Part shown: positions 40,169 to 49,331 of the stretch, piece after piece
How the letters are laid out: each line of letters begins with the position of its first letter
How positions within the stretch are numbered: position 1 is the stretch's first letter
Position numbers and translations under genes: made by a program
NCBI GenBank assembly: GCA_937926195.1
Contig: CALEXZ010000098.1
Coordinates: forward strand, 1-60,809
Source: an uncultured Actinomyces sp.
GTDB lineage: Bacteria > Actinomycetota > Actinomycetes > Actinomycetales > Actinomycetaceae
Reading direction: 5' to 3'
Length of the DNA: 60,809 nt
Notes under the pieces: model-generated
Told to the model about the DNA's origin: nothing
What the model saw: only the letters and a program-made list of their open reading frames with translations
Database searches by the model: none

Positions 40169-40879
40169 ATGGACACTCCCATCTCCGTCCGTCCCGCGGC
40201 GACCACCGTCAAGGGTGAGGCGCGCAGGCAGGCCATCATCGAGGCCGCTGCCGCCCTCATCCGCGAGTCGGGCCCCAGTGCCGTCAGCCACCGGGCGGTC
40301 GCCCAGCGAGCCAGGTGCTCCCTGTCCGCGACCACCTACTACTTCAACGGTCTCGATGACCTGCTCTACCACGCAGGTCAGCTCAACGTCAGCCAGTGGG
40401 CTGAACGTGCCGAGCACACTGCGGAGAAGGTCGAGTCCCTCCAGTCCCTGCCGGGGCTGGAGGAACGCATCGAGCTCCTGCTCGAGGCCACGCTGCCTGC
40501 CAAGGGCCCGTATCTGGGCCACTACATGCAGCTCATCTCCGCCAACGCCTCCCAGCCCGTCGGGCGCGCCTACCGTGAGGGCCGAAGCCGCCTCAACGCA
40601 GCCGTCGCCCGCGTGCTGGACCGGATGGAGATCCCCGCCAGCCCGGAGATGATCATTGCGATCGTCGACGGTGCCGCCGTGACCGCACTGAGCGAGATGC
40701 GTGACGTGCGCGAGACGGCCTCTTCCCTGCTACGGCGTTTGAGCCGGCACCTGACGATGATCGCGGACACCCCGCGGACCGACCGCAGGATGCTCGACGC
40801 CGTGCAGGAGATCCGCCGGGCCGTTCCTCTCCCCGATGCGCAGGAGCTGAACGAGCCGCCGGCCTCGACGACGTCCTGA
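40169..40879 (+). CDS. TetR family transcriptional regulator
   Basis: The 236-residue protein has a TetR helix-turn-helix in residues about 20-62 (IIEAAAALIRESGPSAVSHRAVAQRARCSLSATTYYF) and a helical ligand domain. AGGA lies about 8 bases before the ATG at 40169. It follows the two transporter genes by 67 bases on the same strand and is probably the local regulator of the transporter or arc genes. It is convergent with topA. Confidence 0.88.
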   Translation: MDTPISVRPAATTVKGEARRQAIIEAAAALIRESGPSAVSHRAVAQRARCSLSATTYYFNGLDDLLYHAGQLNVSQWAERAEHTAEKVESLQSLPGLEERIELLLEATLPAKGPYLGHYMQLISANASQPVGRAYREGRSRLNAAVARVLDRMEIPASPEMIIAIVDGAAVTALSEMRDVRETASSLLRRLSRHLTMIADTPRTDRRMLDAVQEIRRAVPLPDAQELNEPPASTTS

Positions 40880-40907
40880 CAGGCTCAGCAGCCCGTCAGG
40901 ACGTCGT
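40868..40907. terminator. Bidirectional hairpin spanning the TetR gene end
   Basis: ACGACGTCCTGAC (40868-40880) pairs perfectly with GTCAGGACGTCGT (40895-40907) around a 14-base loop. The TetR stop codon (40877-40879) lies in the left arm, and the topA stop codon abuts the right arm. Confidence 0.65.
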
Positions 40908-43703
40908 CTAGCGGCTGCTCGTCTTGCGGGCGGTCGTCTTCCTCGTCGTCTTCTTCGCCGTCGTACGCTTCTTGGCAGGACCCTTGGCCCGCTTCTCCGC
41001 CAGGAGCTCGTAGGCGCGCTCCGGAGTCACCGTCGCCGGGTCGTCGTCCCGACGCAGGGTCACGTTCGTCTCGCCGTCGGTGAAGTACGGGCCGAAGCGC
41101 CCGTCCTTGATGACGACCGGCCGCCCGGAGACCGGGTCCGTGCCCAGCTCACGCAGCGGACCGCGGGCGGCCGCCTGCCCACGACGCCGCTTGGGCTGGG
41201 CGAAGAGCTCAATGGCCTGCTCCAGCGTCACCGTGAAGAGCTCCTCCTCCGTCTCCAGGGAGCGCGAGTCCGTGCCCTTCTTGAGGTAGGGGCCGTAGCG
41301 GCCGTTCTGCGCGGTGATGTCCGTCCCCTCGGCGTCCTGTCCGACGACGCGCGGCAGGCTCAGCAGGTCGAGCGCCTGCTCCAGCGTCACCGTCGCCAGG
41401 CTCATGCTCTTGAACAGGGAGGCCGTACGCGGCTTGACGGCCGCCTTCTTCGCCGTCCGACGCCTCAACTTGGGCGCCTCAGCGGAAGAATCGGTCGCAG
41501 CCTCAGTGGGGGTCTCCCCCTCCTCAGGAAGGATCTCGGAGACGTAGGGGCCGTAACGACCGTCCTTGGCGACGATCGCGTGGCCGGTCGAGGGGTCGGT
41601 GCCGAGCACGCGGCCGTCGTCGGCGGCCCGCTCGAAGAGCTCGCGGGCCTTGTCGACCGTCAGCTCGTCGGGGGCGATGTCCGCGGGCACGTTGGCCCGC
41701 TTGCCCTCCTGGTCCTCCAGATAGGGGCCGTAGCGGCCCACCCGCAGGGTCACGCCCTCGCCGATCTCGATGGAGTTGACCGCACGGGCGTCGATCTCAC
41801 CGAGGTTGTCGAGCATCTCCTTGAGCCCGCGCTCGCCGGGCTCACCCGCCCCGTCCGCCTCGCCGCCGGGGCTCGGCTGCGCACCGGTCCCGTTGTAGAA
41901 GCGGCTGAGCCAGGCGACACGGTCCTCCTCGCCGGCGGCGATCCGGTCCAGGTCGCGTTCCATGGAGGCGGTGAAGTCGTAGTCGACGAGCTCGGCGAAG
42001 TTCTCCTCCAGCAGGCGGGTGACTGCGAAGGCCAGCCACGTGGGCACAAGGGCCTGGCCGCGGTGGTCGACGTAGCCGCGGTCCGCGATGACGCTCATCG
42101 TGGCCGCGTAGGTCGAGGGCCGGCCGATCTCACGCTCCTCCAGGGCCTTGACGAGAGAGGCCTCCGTGTAGCGAGGCGGGGGCGTCGTCTCGTGGCCGGC
42201 CGCCTCGGCCCCCAGTGCGCGCAGCCGGTCCCCCGCCGTCATGGCGGGCAGCCGCACGTCCTTGTCCGCACCGGACTCGTAGCGCTCGGCGTCACGGCCC
42301 TCCTCGTAGGCGGCGAGGAAGCCCCGGAAGGTGATGACGGTGCCCGAGGCCGTCAGGCCCGCCGTGCGGAAGGTCAGGCCCGCGTCGCGCGCCCCGCCGT
42401 CGGAAGGCGTGAGCGGCACGTCCACGCGCACGGTGGCGGTCGAACCGACCGCGTCGGCCATCTGCGAGGCGACGGTGCGCTTCCAGATGAGCTCGTAGAG
42501 CCGGAACTGGGAGCCGGAGAGCTCGCCGGCGACCTGGGCGGGCGTGCGGAAGTGGTCGCCTGCGGGGCGGATGGCCTCGTGGGCCTCCTGCGCGCCCTTG
42601 GTGCGGGTCGCGTACAGGCGCGGCTTGGCGGGCACGTACTCGGCACCGTAGAGCTCGGCCACCTGGGTACGAGCCGCGTTGACGGCCTGCGCTGACAGGA
42701 CCGTGGAGTCCGTACGCATGTAGGTGATGAAACCGTTCTCGTACAGGCCCTGCGCCACCCGCATCGTCTCGCGCGGGTTCATGCGCAGCTTGCGCGAGGC
42801 CTCCTGCTGGAGGGTCGAGGTGGTGAAGGGGGCCGCCGGGCGCCGCTTGTAGGGCTTCTCCTCGACCTCGGAGACCGTCGGCTGGGCGCGCAGGACCGCG
42901 TCGGCGACGGCGCGGGCCGCCCCCTCGTGCAGGTGGACCGTGCCCGCCTTGACGGCGGCGGGGCGCAGCTGGCCGGCGTCGTTGAAGTCCCGTCCGGTGG
43001 CCACGCGCCTGCCGTCGAGCGTGGCCAGGCGGGCCGTGAAGGACTGGGCCCGCTCACCCGAATCGCCGCCCGCCGCCAGCTCGGCCTCAACGCCCCAGTA
43101 CCCGGCGGAGGTGAAGGCCATGCGCTCACGCTCACGCTCGACGACGAGGCGGGTCGCCACGGACTGCACGCGCCCGGCGGACAGGCCCGCGCGCACCTTG
43201 CGCCACAGGACCGGGGAGACCTCGTAGCCGACGAGACGGTCGAGGATGCGGCGCGTCTCCTGAGCGTCGACACGGTCAGTATCGAGGTCCCGCGTGTTCT
43301 CCAGGGCGCGCCCCACGGCCTCCCGGGTGATCTCGGTGAAGGTCATGCGCTTGACCGGGACCTTGGGCTTGAGGACCTCCAGCAGGTGCCAGGCGATGGC
43401 CTCGCCCTCGCGGTCGTCATCGGTGGCGAGGTAGAGCTCGTCGGCCTCCTTGAGGGCCTTCTTGAGCTGCGTGACTGTCTTCTTCTTGTCCGGGTTGACG
43501 ACGTAGTACGGCTTGAAGCCGTCCTCGACGTCGACGGCGAACTTGCCGTAGGGGCCCTTCTTCTCCGCCGCCGGCAGCTCGGAGGGCTGGGCGAGGTCGC
43601 GGATGTGCCCGACCGAGGCCTCGACGTCGAAGTCGTCCCCCAGGTACCCCGCGATCGAGCGGACCTTGTTCGGCGACTCGACGATGACGAGCTTCTTGGA
43701 CAC
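40908..43703 (-). CDS. topA: DNA topoisomerase I
   Basis: The 931-residue type IA topoisomerase relaxes negative supercoils. KLVIVESPNKVRSIAGYLG and TDDDREGEAIAWHL form the Toprim domain, GRVQSVATRLV follows, and Tyr328 in NGFITYMRTDST is the cleavage residue. The C-terminal part carries several repeats of the GRYGPYLK/GRFGPYFTDG type (actinobacterial, without zinc fingers) and a Lys/Thr/Arg-rich tail ending KKTTRKTTARKTSSR. GTG at 43703 has GAAGAAGG 6 bases upstream. In Streptomyces topA is next to tmk and holB; here about 16.6 kb lies between. Confidence 0.96.
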   Translation of the reverse strand: MSKKLVIVESPNKVRSIAGYLGDDFDVEASVGHIRDLAQPSELPAAEKKGPYGKFAVDVEDGFKPYYVVNPDKKKTVTQLKKALKEADELYLATDDDREGEAIAWHLLEVLKPKVPVKRMTFTEITREAVGRALENTRDLDTDRVDAQETRRILDRLVGYEVSPVLWRKVRAGLSAGRVQSVATRLVVERERERMAFTSAGYWGVEAELAAGGDSGERAQSFTARLATLDGRRVATGRDFNDAGQLRPAAVKAGTVHLHEGAARAVADAVLRAQPTVSEVEEKPYKRRPAAPFTTSTLQQEASRKLRMNPRETMRVAQGLYENGFITYMRTDSTVLSAQAVNAARTQVAELYGAEYVPAKPRLYATRTKGAQEAHEAIRPAGDHFRTPAQVAGELSGSQFRLYELIWKRTVASQMADAVGSTATVRVDVPLTPSDGGARDAGLTFRTAGLTASGTVITFRGFLAAYEEGRDAERYESGADKDVRLPAMTAGDRLRALGAEAAGHETTPPPRYTEASLVKALEEREIGRPSTYAATMSVIADRGYVDHRGQALVPTWLAFAVTRLLEENFAELVDYDFTASMERDLDRIAAGEEDRVAWLSRFYNGTGAQPSPGGEADGAGEPGERGLKEMLDNLGEIDARAVNSIEIGEGVTLRVGRYGPYLEDQEGKRANVPADIAPDELTVDKARELFERAADDGRVLGTDPSTGHAIVAKDGRYGPYVSEILPEEGETPTEAATDSSAEAPKLRRRTAKKAAVKPRTASLFKSMSLATVTLEQALDLLSLPRVVGQDAEGTDITAQNGRYGPYLKKGTDSRSLETEEELFTVTLEQAIELFAQPKRRRGQAAARGPLRELGTDPVSGRPVVIKDGRFGPYFTDGETNVTLRRDDDPATVTPERAYELLAEKRAKGPAKKRTTAKKTTRKTTARKTSSR

Positions 43704-43831
43704 GTGGAACCTTCTTCGCTGAGGTGGGGGCGACGACGGGAACTCCGGCATGTGCGCAGGACGTCGCCTCGCAAGCGACTGTAACGCATCCGTCGGCATC
43801 CGCCGCCCGGCCTCTCACACGCGACAGCGCA

Positions 43832-43861
43832 ACGGGCCCGCCCCGGTGGGGGCGGGCCCGT
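43832..43861 (-). terminator. 13-bp hairpin after the PAS gene
   Basis: ACGGGCCCGCCCC (43832-43844) pairs perfectly with GGGGCGGGCCCGT (43849-43861) with loop GGTG, 15 bases past the stop of the leftward PAS gene. Confidence 0.75.
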
Positions 43862-43876
43862 GAGAGGAGCCGGGGC

Positions 43877-45187
43877 TCAGAGGGTGCTGACCGCCTGGCG
43901 CAGCACGCCCAGGTGCTGGTTGACAGCGTTCTGGTCGTAGGGCAGGTGCAGTCCGCGGCACTGGGCGGCCAGGGCCGCCAGGTCCTTGACCTCGGGGGTT
44001 CCGTGCTCAGCGAGGTTGGCGGCCTCCTCGGTCGCGGGGCCGCGTCCGCCCCGGCGGTCGACCCACCGGCTCAGGCGTCGCACCATCCGGTCCAGCAGCG
44101 GAGCGATCTGGCCGATCTCGCCGTCGAGGGCGAGCACGCCCTCCTCGACCTCGCGGCACACCGGTCCCAGCTTGGAGAAGCCGGCGTCCAGCGCCTCGCA
44201 CAGGGCGATGATCGAGTCGGCCGGGGTCTCCTCGCTGCCGTCCAGCACCGAGCGGGCGAAACGTCCGACCATGAGGGTGTGCAGGCGGATGAGGGCCACG
44301 GCGTAGCGCAGCTCCAGGACCGAGCTGCGCAGGGCGTCCATGCTCTCGGGCAGGTTGCGCAGGCGGGGCTCGACGGTCGCGGACAGCTCGAGGATCTGCG
44401 CGGCGAGGGCGTCGGCCTTGTCGGCGATGTTGAGGCGTCGCCCACCGACGACGCGGCCGAAGGCCGCCGCACGGTCAGCGACGTCGAGCAGGCTGCTGCG
44501 CGTGTCCGACATCGAGGTGAGCAGACGCAGGTACTCCTCCAGCTCGAAGACGAGCAGGTTCGTCTCACGCTCCAGCTGTCCGGTTACCTCGAGGATGCGG
44601 GTGACCGGGCCGTCCACGCCCATGGGCCGCGGGACGCGTACGCCCGCGGACACGAGGGCAGAGACCTCACGCGGCAGCTGCTCGAGGGTCATCGCGTACA
44701 GCGACTCGAAGCCGAGCCGGTTGAGCTCGGCCGTCAGCACGGCCGCGCCGCGCTCACCGATCTGGCGGCGCGAGGCGCCGTGGGCGGCCTCCTCGCGCTC
44801 CTTGGCGCGCACGGATCGGTAGATGTTGCTCACCGTCTCGAAGGTCGCCGTGTCCAGCGGCTTGGTGCGCACCGACAGGTAGCCATCACGCAGGGGCACG
44901 ATGGTGGCGAAGACGCAGTAGTCCAGGCCGTCGGCGGCGCGGTTGCGCACGTAGGCGCACGCCGGGCGGCCGGCCTCGAGGTCGTCCCACATGAGGCGGA
45001 AGACGCCGGCGGGCATGTCGAGGTGCCGGACGACGTTGTGCGGTGCGCCGATGAGGCGGTCGCGGTTGTAGCGCGACATCACATCGAAGGTGCGGTTCGT
45101 CCGGGTGATGACGCCGCGGCGGTCCGTGGTCGAGAAGAAGATGTCCTCGGGGTCGAAGAACCGCTCGTAACCGACCTGAGTCTCCAC
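43877..45187 (-). CDS. Aer-type PAS domain protein without chemotaxis domain, paralogue 1
   Basis: The 436-residue protein has an N-terminal PAS domain (residues about 10-115) of the aerotaxis receptor type: FFSTTDRRGVITRTN, IGAPHNVVRHLDMPAGVFRLMWDDLEAGRPACAYVRNR, then a YCVFATIVPL core strand. In Aer this motif set binds FAD. The remaining 320 residues are soluble helical coiled-coil sequence with no membrane segment, no HAMP and no MCP signalling hairpin. No flagellar or chemotaxis gene is in the window. A redox-sensing cytoplasmic role is likely but the output is unknown. GTG at 45187 has GGAAG upstream. It follows its paralogue by 58 bases. Confidence 0.8.
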   Translation of the reverse strand: METQVGYERFFDPEDIFFSTTDRRGVITRTNRTFDVMSRYNRDRLIGAPHNVVRHLDMPAGVFRLMWDDLEAGRPACAYVRNRAADGLDYCVFATIVPLRDGYLSVRTKPLDTATFETVSNIYRSVRAKEREEAAHGASRRQIGERGAAVLTAELNRLGFESLYAMTLEQLPREVSALVSAGVRVPRPMGVDGPVTRILEVTGQLERETNLLVFELEEYLRLLTSMSDTRSSLLDVADRAAAFGRVVGGRRLNIADKADALAAQILELSATVEPRLRNLPESMDALRSSVLELRYAVALIRLHTLMVGRFARSVLDGSEETPADSIIALCEALDAGFSKLGPVCREVEEGVLALDGEIGQIAPLLDRMVRRLSRWVDRRGGRGPATEEAANLAEHGTPEVKDLAALAAQCRGLHLPYDQNAVNQHLGVLRQAVSTL

Positions 45188-45245
45188 GCTCGTTACTTCC
45201 TACTCGTGCTGGCGGTGCTGGACAGGGGTGGGTGCAGACGCATCG

Positions 45246-46607
45246 TCACTCCATCTCCGCGACGGCGTTGACGATCGCGGTCTCGGCGGCGCCCATGGCG
45301 TCGCGGTCAAGGGTGAGGTCCAGTCCGCGGCAACGAGCCGCGAGGTTCGCCAGGGAGGACATCTCCGGGAACCCGGTGGAGGACAGGCCGTCGGCCTCGT
45401 CCAGGAGGTTGCCGACGTCGACGCCGTCGGCCTCGACGCCCTCGCGCAGTGAGGCGCCCTCGTCACGCAGAGCCCGCAGCCAGCGGTCGAAGGGACGGCG
45501 CGAGCGGTCCAGGCCGGAGACGACGACCCGCATGGCGGCGTCGAGGGCGTCACGGCGCTCGGCGACCTCCGCGCAGACCTCCTGTGCGGCACTGAGGTCG
45601 GTGGCGAGTGCGTGGTGGAGCTCGGTCATGGCCCCGCGCACGTCCTCCTCGTCGCCGTCGACGACGCTGGCGGCGTAGCTGCCCAGGACGAGGGTGTGCA
45701 GGCGCATGAGGCTGGCGCGGAAGCCCAGGCGGCTGATCGCGTCGGTCAGGGACGCGACCGCGTCGGTGAGCCCGGACAGGCCGCCCAGGGCCTCGGAGGT
45801 GCAGTTCGTCACCCGCTCAGCGGCACTGGGCACCGAGGACTCGGGGTCGTTGCTGGCCAGCATGCCCACGAGCTCGCGGGTGCGCTCGGCGCGGGTGGCG
45901 ATGGCGGGGGCCTCGCTCATCCAGGCGCTCAGGCCCTCCTGGATGCTGCGGTAGCCGGTGGCCTGGCCCACGAGGGTGGCGCTGGCGTGCTCGACGTCGC
46001 GGGCGCCCCCGAGCACGGTGGCAGCCGGTCCCTCGACCTCCTCGCGCACGGGGACCCTCACGCCCTCGGCGGCGAGCGAGACGGCCTCGGCGGGGAGAGC
46101 CGACATGGAGAACTCCAGCAGGGAGGAGAAGCCGAGGCCCGCGAGCTTCTCCAGCAGCACCTGGGCGCCGCGCTCGGCGACCTCACGGCGGTTGGAGCCG
46201 GCCTCAGCGGCCTCGCGCTCGACGGCGCGCACCTGGCTGTAGACGTCGCGCACGAGGCTGAAGGTATCCGCCTCGAGGGGCTTGGTGCGCACCGAGACGT
46301 AGCCGTCCTCGACGGAGGAGACCGTGGCGAAGACCCAGTAGTCCAGACCGTCGCCGGCCCGGTTGAGCACGTAGATGCACACGGGGCGCCCGGCCTCGAG
46401 GTCGTCCCACATGAGCTTGAACACTCCGGCGGGGACGTCGTCGTGACGAATGATGTTGTGAGGGGCGCCGATGAGCTCCTCGCGCGGGTGACGCGCAAGG
46501 GTGACAAAGGTCCGGTTGGCGTTCCGGATGACACCCTTGCGGTCCGTCGTCGAGAAGAAGACGTCGCTCGGGTCGAAGAGGCGCTCGCCGTCCTGGATGG
46601 TCTCCAC
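45246..46607 (-). CDS. Aer-type PAS domain protein without chemotaxis domain, paralogue 2
   Basis: The 453-residue protein is collinear with the gene at 43877: FFSTTDRKGVIRNANRTF, IGAPHNIIRHDDVPAGVFKLMWDDLEAGRPVCIYVLNR and GLDYWVFATV in the PAS domain, then a long helical region ending in AARCRGLDLTLDRDAMG, which matches AAQCRGLHLPYDQNAVN of the paralogue. The conserved C-terminal RCRGL block suggests a common interaction surface. The two form an operon, divergent from a PhoP-like response regulator gene. GTG at 46607 has only a weak SD. Hetero-oligomer formation between the two products is a reasonable guess. Confidence 0.8.
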   Translation of the reverse strand: METIQDGERLFDPSDVFFSTTDRKGVIRNANRTFVTLARHPREELIGAPHNIIRHDDVPAGVFKLMWDDLEAGRPVCIYVLNRAGDGLDYWVFATVSSVEDGYVSVRTKPLEADTFSLVRDVYSQVRAVEREAAEAGSNRREVAERGAQVLLEKLAGLGFSSLLEFSMSALPAEAVSLAAEGVRVPVREEVEGPAATVLGGARDVEHASATLVGQATGYRSIQEGLSAWMSEAPAIATRAERTRELVGMLASNDPESSVPSAAERVTNCTSEALGGLSGLTDAVASLTDAISRLGFRASLMRLHTLVLGSYAASVVDGDEEDVRGAMTELHHALATDLSAAQEVCAEVAERRDALDAAMRVVVSGLDRSRRPFDRWLRALRDEGASLREGVEADGVDVGNLLDEADGLSSTGFPEMSSLANLAARCRGLDLTLDRDAMGAAETAIVNAVAEME

Positions 46608-46782
46608 GCGTGGTCCAGTCTCTCAGAATTGGTCAGATGTACAGGGAAAGATTGCCCGAAATCGGCGAGTCGTGCACACCGAATGGCACAGCGATGTCGT
46701 ATGAGCAACGGCGCACATCGAGCCCGGCCGAGTCCCCAATCTACGCCGCGACGCCCGAAAACTGGAATGACACCCATGTGAT

Positions 46783-46800
46783 TCACAGCCTGCGCACAGG
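46783..46800 (+). promoter_or_regulatory. PhoP-like direct repeat ahead of the response regulator gene
   Basis: TCACAGC (46783-46789), a 4-base spacer and GCACAGG (46794-46800) form a 7-4-7 direct repeat like the mycobacterial PhoP box (TCACAGC repeated with a 4-base spacer). It ends 21 bases ahead of the regulator's start codon, suggesting autoregulation; the divergent PAS genes could also be affected. Confidence 0.5.
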
Positions 46801-46821
46801 TTGGCTGCCTTGAATGAGATC

Positions 46822-47556
46822 ATGAGCACTTCCATCGAGCCCCTCACCCGTCCCGACGGCAGCCCCATCCGGGTCCTCGTCGTCGACGACGAGCAGATGC
46901 TGGCCGACCTGCTCGCCTCCGCCCTGCGCTACGAGGGCTGGGAGGTGACCACGGTGGGAACCGGCGTGGCCGCCGTGCGCAGCGCCCAGGAGATCGAGCC
47001 CGACGTCGTCGTCCTGGACATCATGCTGCCCGACCTCGACGGCCTGGAGGTCATGCGCCGTGTCCACGGGCACCAGCCCAGCGTCCCCGTTCTCTTCCTC
47101 ACCGCCAAGGACGCCGTCGAGGACCGCGTCGCCGGCCTGACCGCCGGAGGTGACGACTACGTCACCAAGCCCTTCAGCCTGGAGGAGGTCGTCGCGCGCC
47201 TGCGCGCCCTGCTGCGCCGCTCGGGCGCCTCGACGGAGCAGGAGGACAACGTCCTTGAGGTCGGCGACCTGCGCCTGGACGAGGACTCGCACGAGGTGTG
47301 GCGCGGCGACGACGAGATCCGCCTGACCGCCACGGAGTTCGAGCTGCTGCGCTACCTCATGCGCAACCCGCGCCGCGTCCTGTCCAAGGCCCAGATCCTC
47401 GATCGCGTGTGGAACTACAACTTCGGCGGGCAGGCCAACATCGTCGAGCTGTACATCTCCTACCTGCGCCGCAAGATCGACAAGGGACGTAGCCCCATGA
47501 TCCACACGATGCGGGGCGTCGGCTACGTCCTCAAGCCGGCCGACGGCGCGCGCTGA
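46822..47556 (+). CDS. PhoP-like OmpR-family response regulator
   Basis: The 244-residue protein has a receiver domain (IRVLVVDDEQ; Asp in VVVLDIMLPDLDG; FLTAKDAVEDRVAGLTAGGDDYVTKPFSLEEVVARLR, here cited as motif order) and a winged-helix domain (IRLTATEFELLRYLMRNP, WNYNFGGQANIVELYISYLRRKID, TMRGVGYVLK). The GGDDYVTKPFSLEEVVARLR stretch is nearly that of mycobacterial PhoP and TcrX. ATG at 46822 is preferred; TTG codons at 46801 and 46810 are alternatives. It forms an operon with the kinase 25 bases downstream. Own binding site proposed at 46783. Confidence 0.92.
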   Translation: MSTSIEPLTRPDGSPIRVLVVDDEQMLADLLASALRYEGWEVTTVGTGVAAVRSAQEIEPDVVVLDIMLPDLDGLEVMRRVHGHQPSVPVLFLTAKDAVEDRVAGLTAGGDDYVTKPFSLEEVVARLRALLRRSGASTEQEDNVLEVGDLRLDEDSHEVWRGDDEIRLTATEFELLRYLMRNPRRVLSKAQILDRVWNYNFGGQANIVELYISYLRRKIDKGRSPMIHTMRGVGYVLKPADGAR

Positions 47557-47581
47557 GCCGCCCCTCGCCACCGCTCGCACC

Positions 47582-49264
47582 GTGCCCCGTCCCGCCCCCG
47601 CTCGGACTCGAAGCCTGAGGACCCGCCTCGCCGCCGGGGTCCTCGCCCTCGTGCTCCTCATGGCCGCCCTCATGGGCGCCTTCTCCACCCTCACCCTGCG
47701 GCACACGCTCATGGAGCGGCTCGACGAGCAGCTCGCCGCCGCCTCCGAGCGCGCCGCGGCCCGCCGCCACGGACTCGCCGAGCAGCACGGCGGCAGCGAC
47801 ACCGACCCGGCGGTCGCCTGCACCCCGGGTGACGGTGGCGCGCACGGTTCCGACGACCCGCCGGGCTCCGGTGAGCAGCGCCCCTCCGTGCCCGAGGGCC
47901 TGGACGCCGCCGGCCAGTCGACCGGGACCCTCACCGTCATCTCCCCCGGTGCCGGCGTGGACGGCGGTGTCGGCACCGGAACCGTCCGCGCCGGCTATAT
48001 CGACGACGACGGTGCCTACCAGGCTCTGAGCGCCGACGAGGTCGCCGCCCTGCTGACGCTGGAGCCGACCGGCAGGCCCGTGACCGTCGCCATCGACTCC
48101 CTGGGCGACTACCGGGTCATGGTCACCAAGGACGAGGCCACGGGTGACATCGTCGTCACCGGCCTGTCCATGAGGCCCAGCAACAACCTCGTGCGCACGC
48201 AGCTGCTCATCGAGGTCGTCATCGCCGTCGTCGGCGCCGTCGTCGCCGCGCTCCTGGGCCGGTCCATCGTGCGCTCGGCCACCGCCCCGCTGGAGCGGGT
48301 CGCCGAGACCGCCCAGCGGGTCGCCTCCCAGCCCCTGGCCAGGGGCGAGGTCAGCATCGACGAGCGCGTGAGCGAGGCGGACCTGGCCTCCTCGCAGGAG
48401 GTCGGGCAGGTGGGCGGTGCGCTCAACACGCTCCTGGACCACGTCGACGACGCACTTACCGCACGGCAGCGCTCGGAGACGCAGGTACGCCAGTTCGTCG
48501 CCGACGCCTCCCACGAGCTGCGCACCCCGCTGGCCTCGATCCGCGGCTACACCGAGCTCATCCGCCGTGAGGGCGCCGACGCGGCCCTGCCCGAGGAGTC
48601 CATGCGCGCCCTGGAGCGCGTCCACTCCGAGTCCGTGCGCATGACCGGTCTCGTCGAGGACCTGCTGCTGCTCGCCCGCCTCGACGCCGGACGCGAGCTG
48701 CGCCACGACGAGGTCGACCTGCTCGCCCTGCTGCTCGACACCGTCAGCGACGCGCGCGCCGCGGGACCCGACCAGCAGTGGGAGCTCGACCTCACGGCAC
48801 TGGGCGACGGCGGGGACGAGTGGGCCGAGCCGCCCGTCGTCATCGGTGACGAGGCGCGTCTGCGCCAGGTGATGGTCAACCTGCTCGCCAACGCGCGGGT
48901 GCACACCCCCGCGGGCTCCCGGGTACGCACCCGCCTGAGCCGCCAGGCCGGCCCCGGGACGGGCCACTGGGTGGTGACGGTCTCCGACGACGGTCCCGGC
49001 GTGGCCCCCGCCGTGCGCGAGCGGCTGTTCGAGCGCTTCGCCCGCGCGGACGCCTCCCGCGAGCGCCGCACCGGCTCCACCGGGCTGGGCATGTCGATCG
49101 CGCTGGCCATCGTCCGGTCGCACGGCGGCACCCTCACCGTGGACTCCGTGCGCCAGGGGGCGGTGCCGACGGAGGACGGGCAGGCGCTGCGCCGCGGCGA
49201 GGCCGACGGCTGGGCGCGTGAGCACGGCACGACCTTCACGGTGCGCCTGCCCGCGGCGCTCTGA
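47582..49264 (+). CDS. Sensor histidine kinase of the PhoP-like system
   Basis: The 560-residue kinase has a first membrane helix (LAAGVLALVLLMAALMGAF, about residues 17-35), an extracytoplasmic domain of about 165 residues rich in Gly/Asp, a second helix (LLIEVVIAVVGAVVAALLG), a HAMP domain, the HisKA box DASHELRTPLASIRGY, and ATPase motifs NLLANARVHTP, DDGPGVAP and GSTGLGMSIA. An insert of about 20 residues precedes the final strand. GTG at 47582 starts 25 bases after the regulator's stop. The signal is unknown; relatives sense pH or envelope stress. Confidence 0.92.
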   Translation: MPRPAPARTRSLRTRLAAGVLALVLLMAALMGAFSTLTLRHTLMERLDEQLAAASERAAARRHGLAEQHGGSDTDPAVACTPGDGGAHGSDDPPGSGEQRPSVPEGLDAAGQSTGTLTVISPGAGVDGGVGTGTVRAGYIDDDGAYQALSADEVAALLTLEPTGRPVTVAIDSLGDYRVMVTKDEATGDIVVTGLSMRPSNNLVRTQLLIEVVIAVVGAVVAALLGRSIVRSATAPLERVAETAQRVASQPLARGEVSIDERVSEADLASSQEVGQVGGALNTLLDHVDDALTARQRSETQVRQFVADASHELRTPLASIRGYTELIRREGADAALPEESMRALERVHSESVRMTGLVEDLLLLARLDAGRELRHDEVDLLALLLDTVSDARAAGPDQQWELDLTALGDGGDEWAEPPVVIGDEARLRQVMVNLLANARVHTPAGSRVRTRLSRQAGPGTGHWVVTVSDDGPGVAPAVRERLFERFARADASRERRTGSTGLGMSIALAIVRSHGGTLTVDSVRQGAVPTEDGQALRRGEADGWAREHGTTFTVRLPAAL

Positions 49265-49308
49265 CCAGCGGCGCGCTCACCACACGCCCGCCCCGCGGCG
49301 CTCTGACC
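49250..49308. repeat. 17-base direct repeat at the kinase gene end
   Basis: CCCGCGGCGCTCTGACC occurs at 49250-49266, where it includes the last codons and stop of the kinase gene, and again at 49292-49308. The second copy repeats the gene's 3' end in the intergenic region, a sign of a small tandem duplication. Confidence 0.7.
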
Positions 49309-49331
49309 GCCCCCAGAGCCGTCTCCCCATC

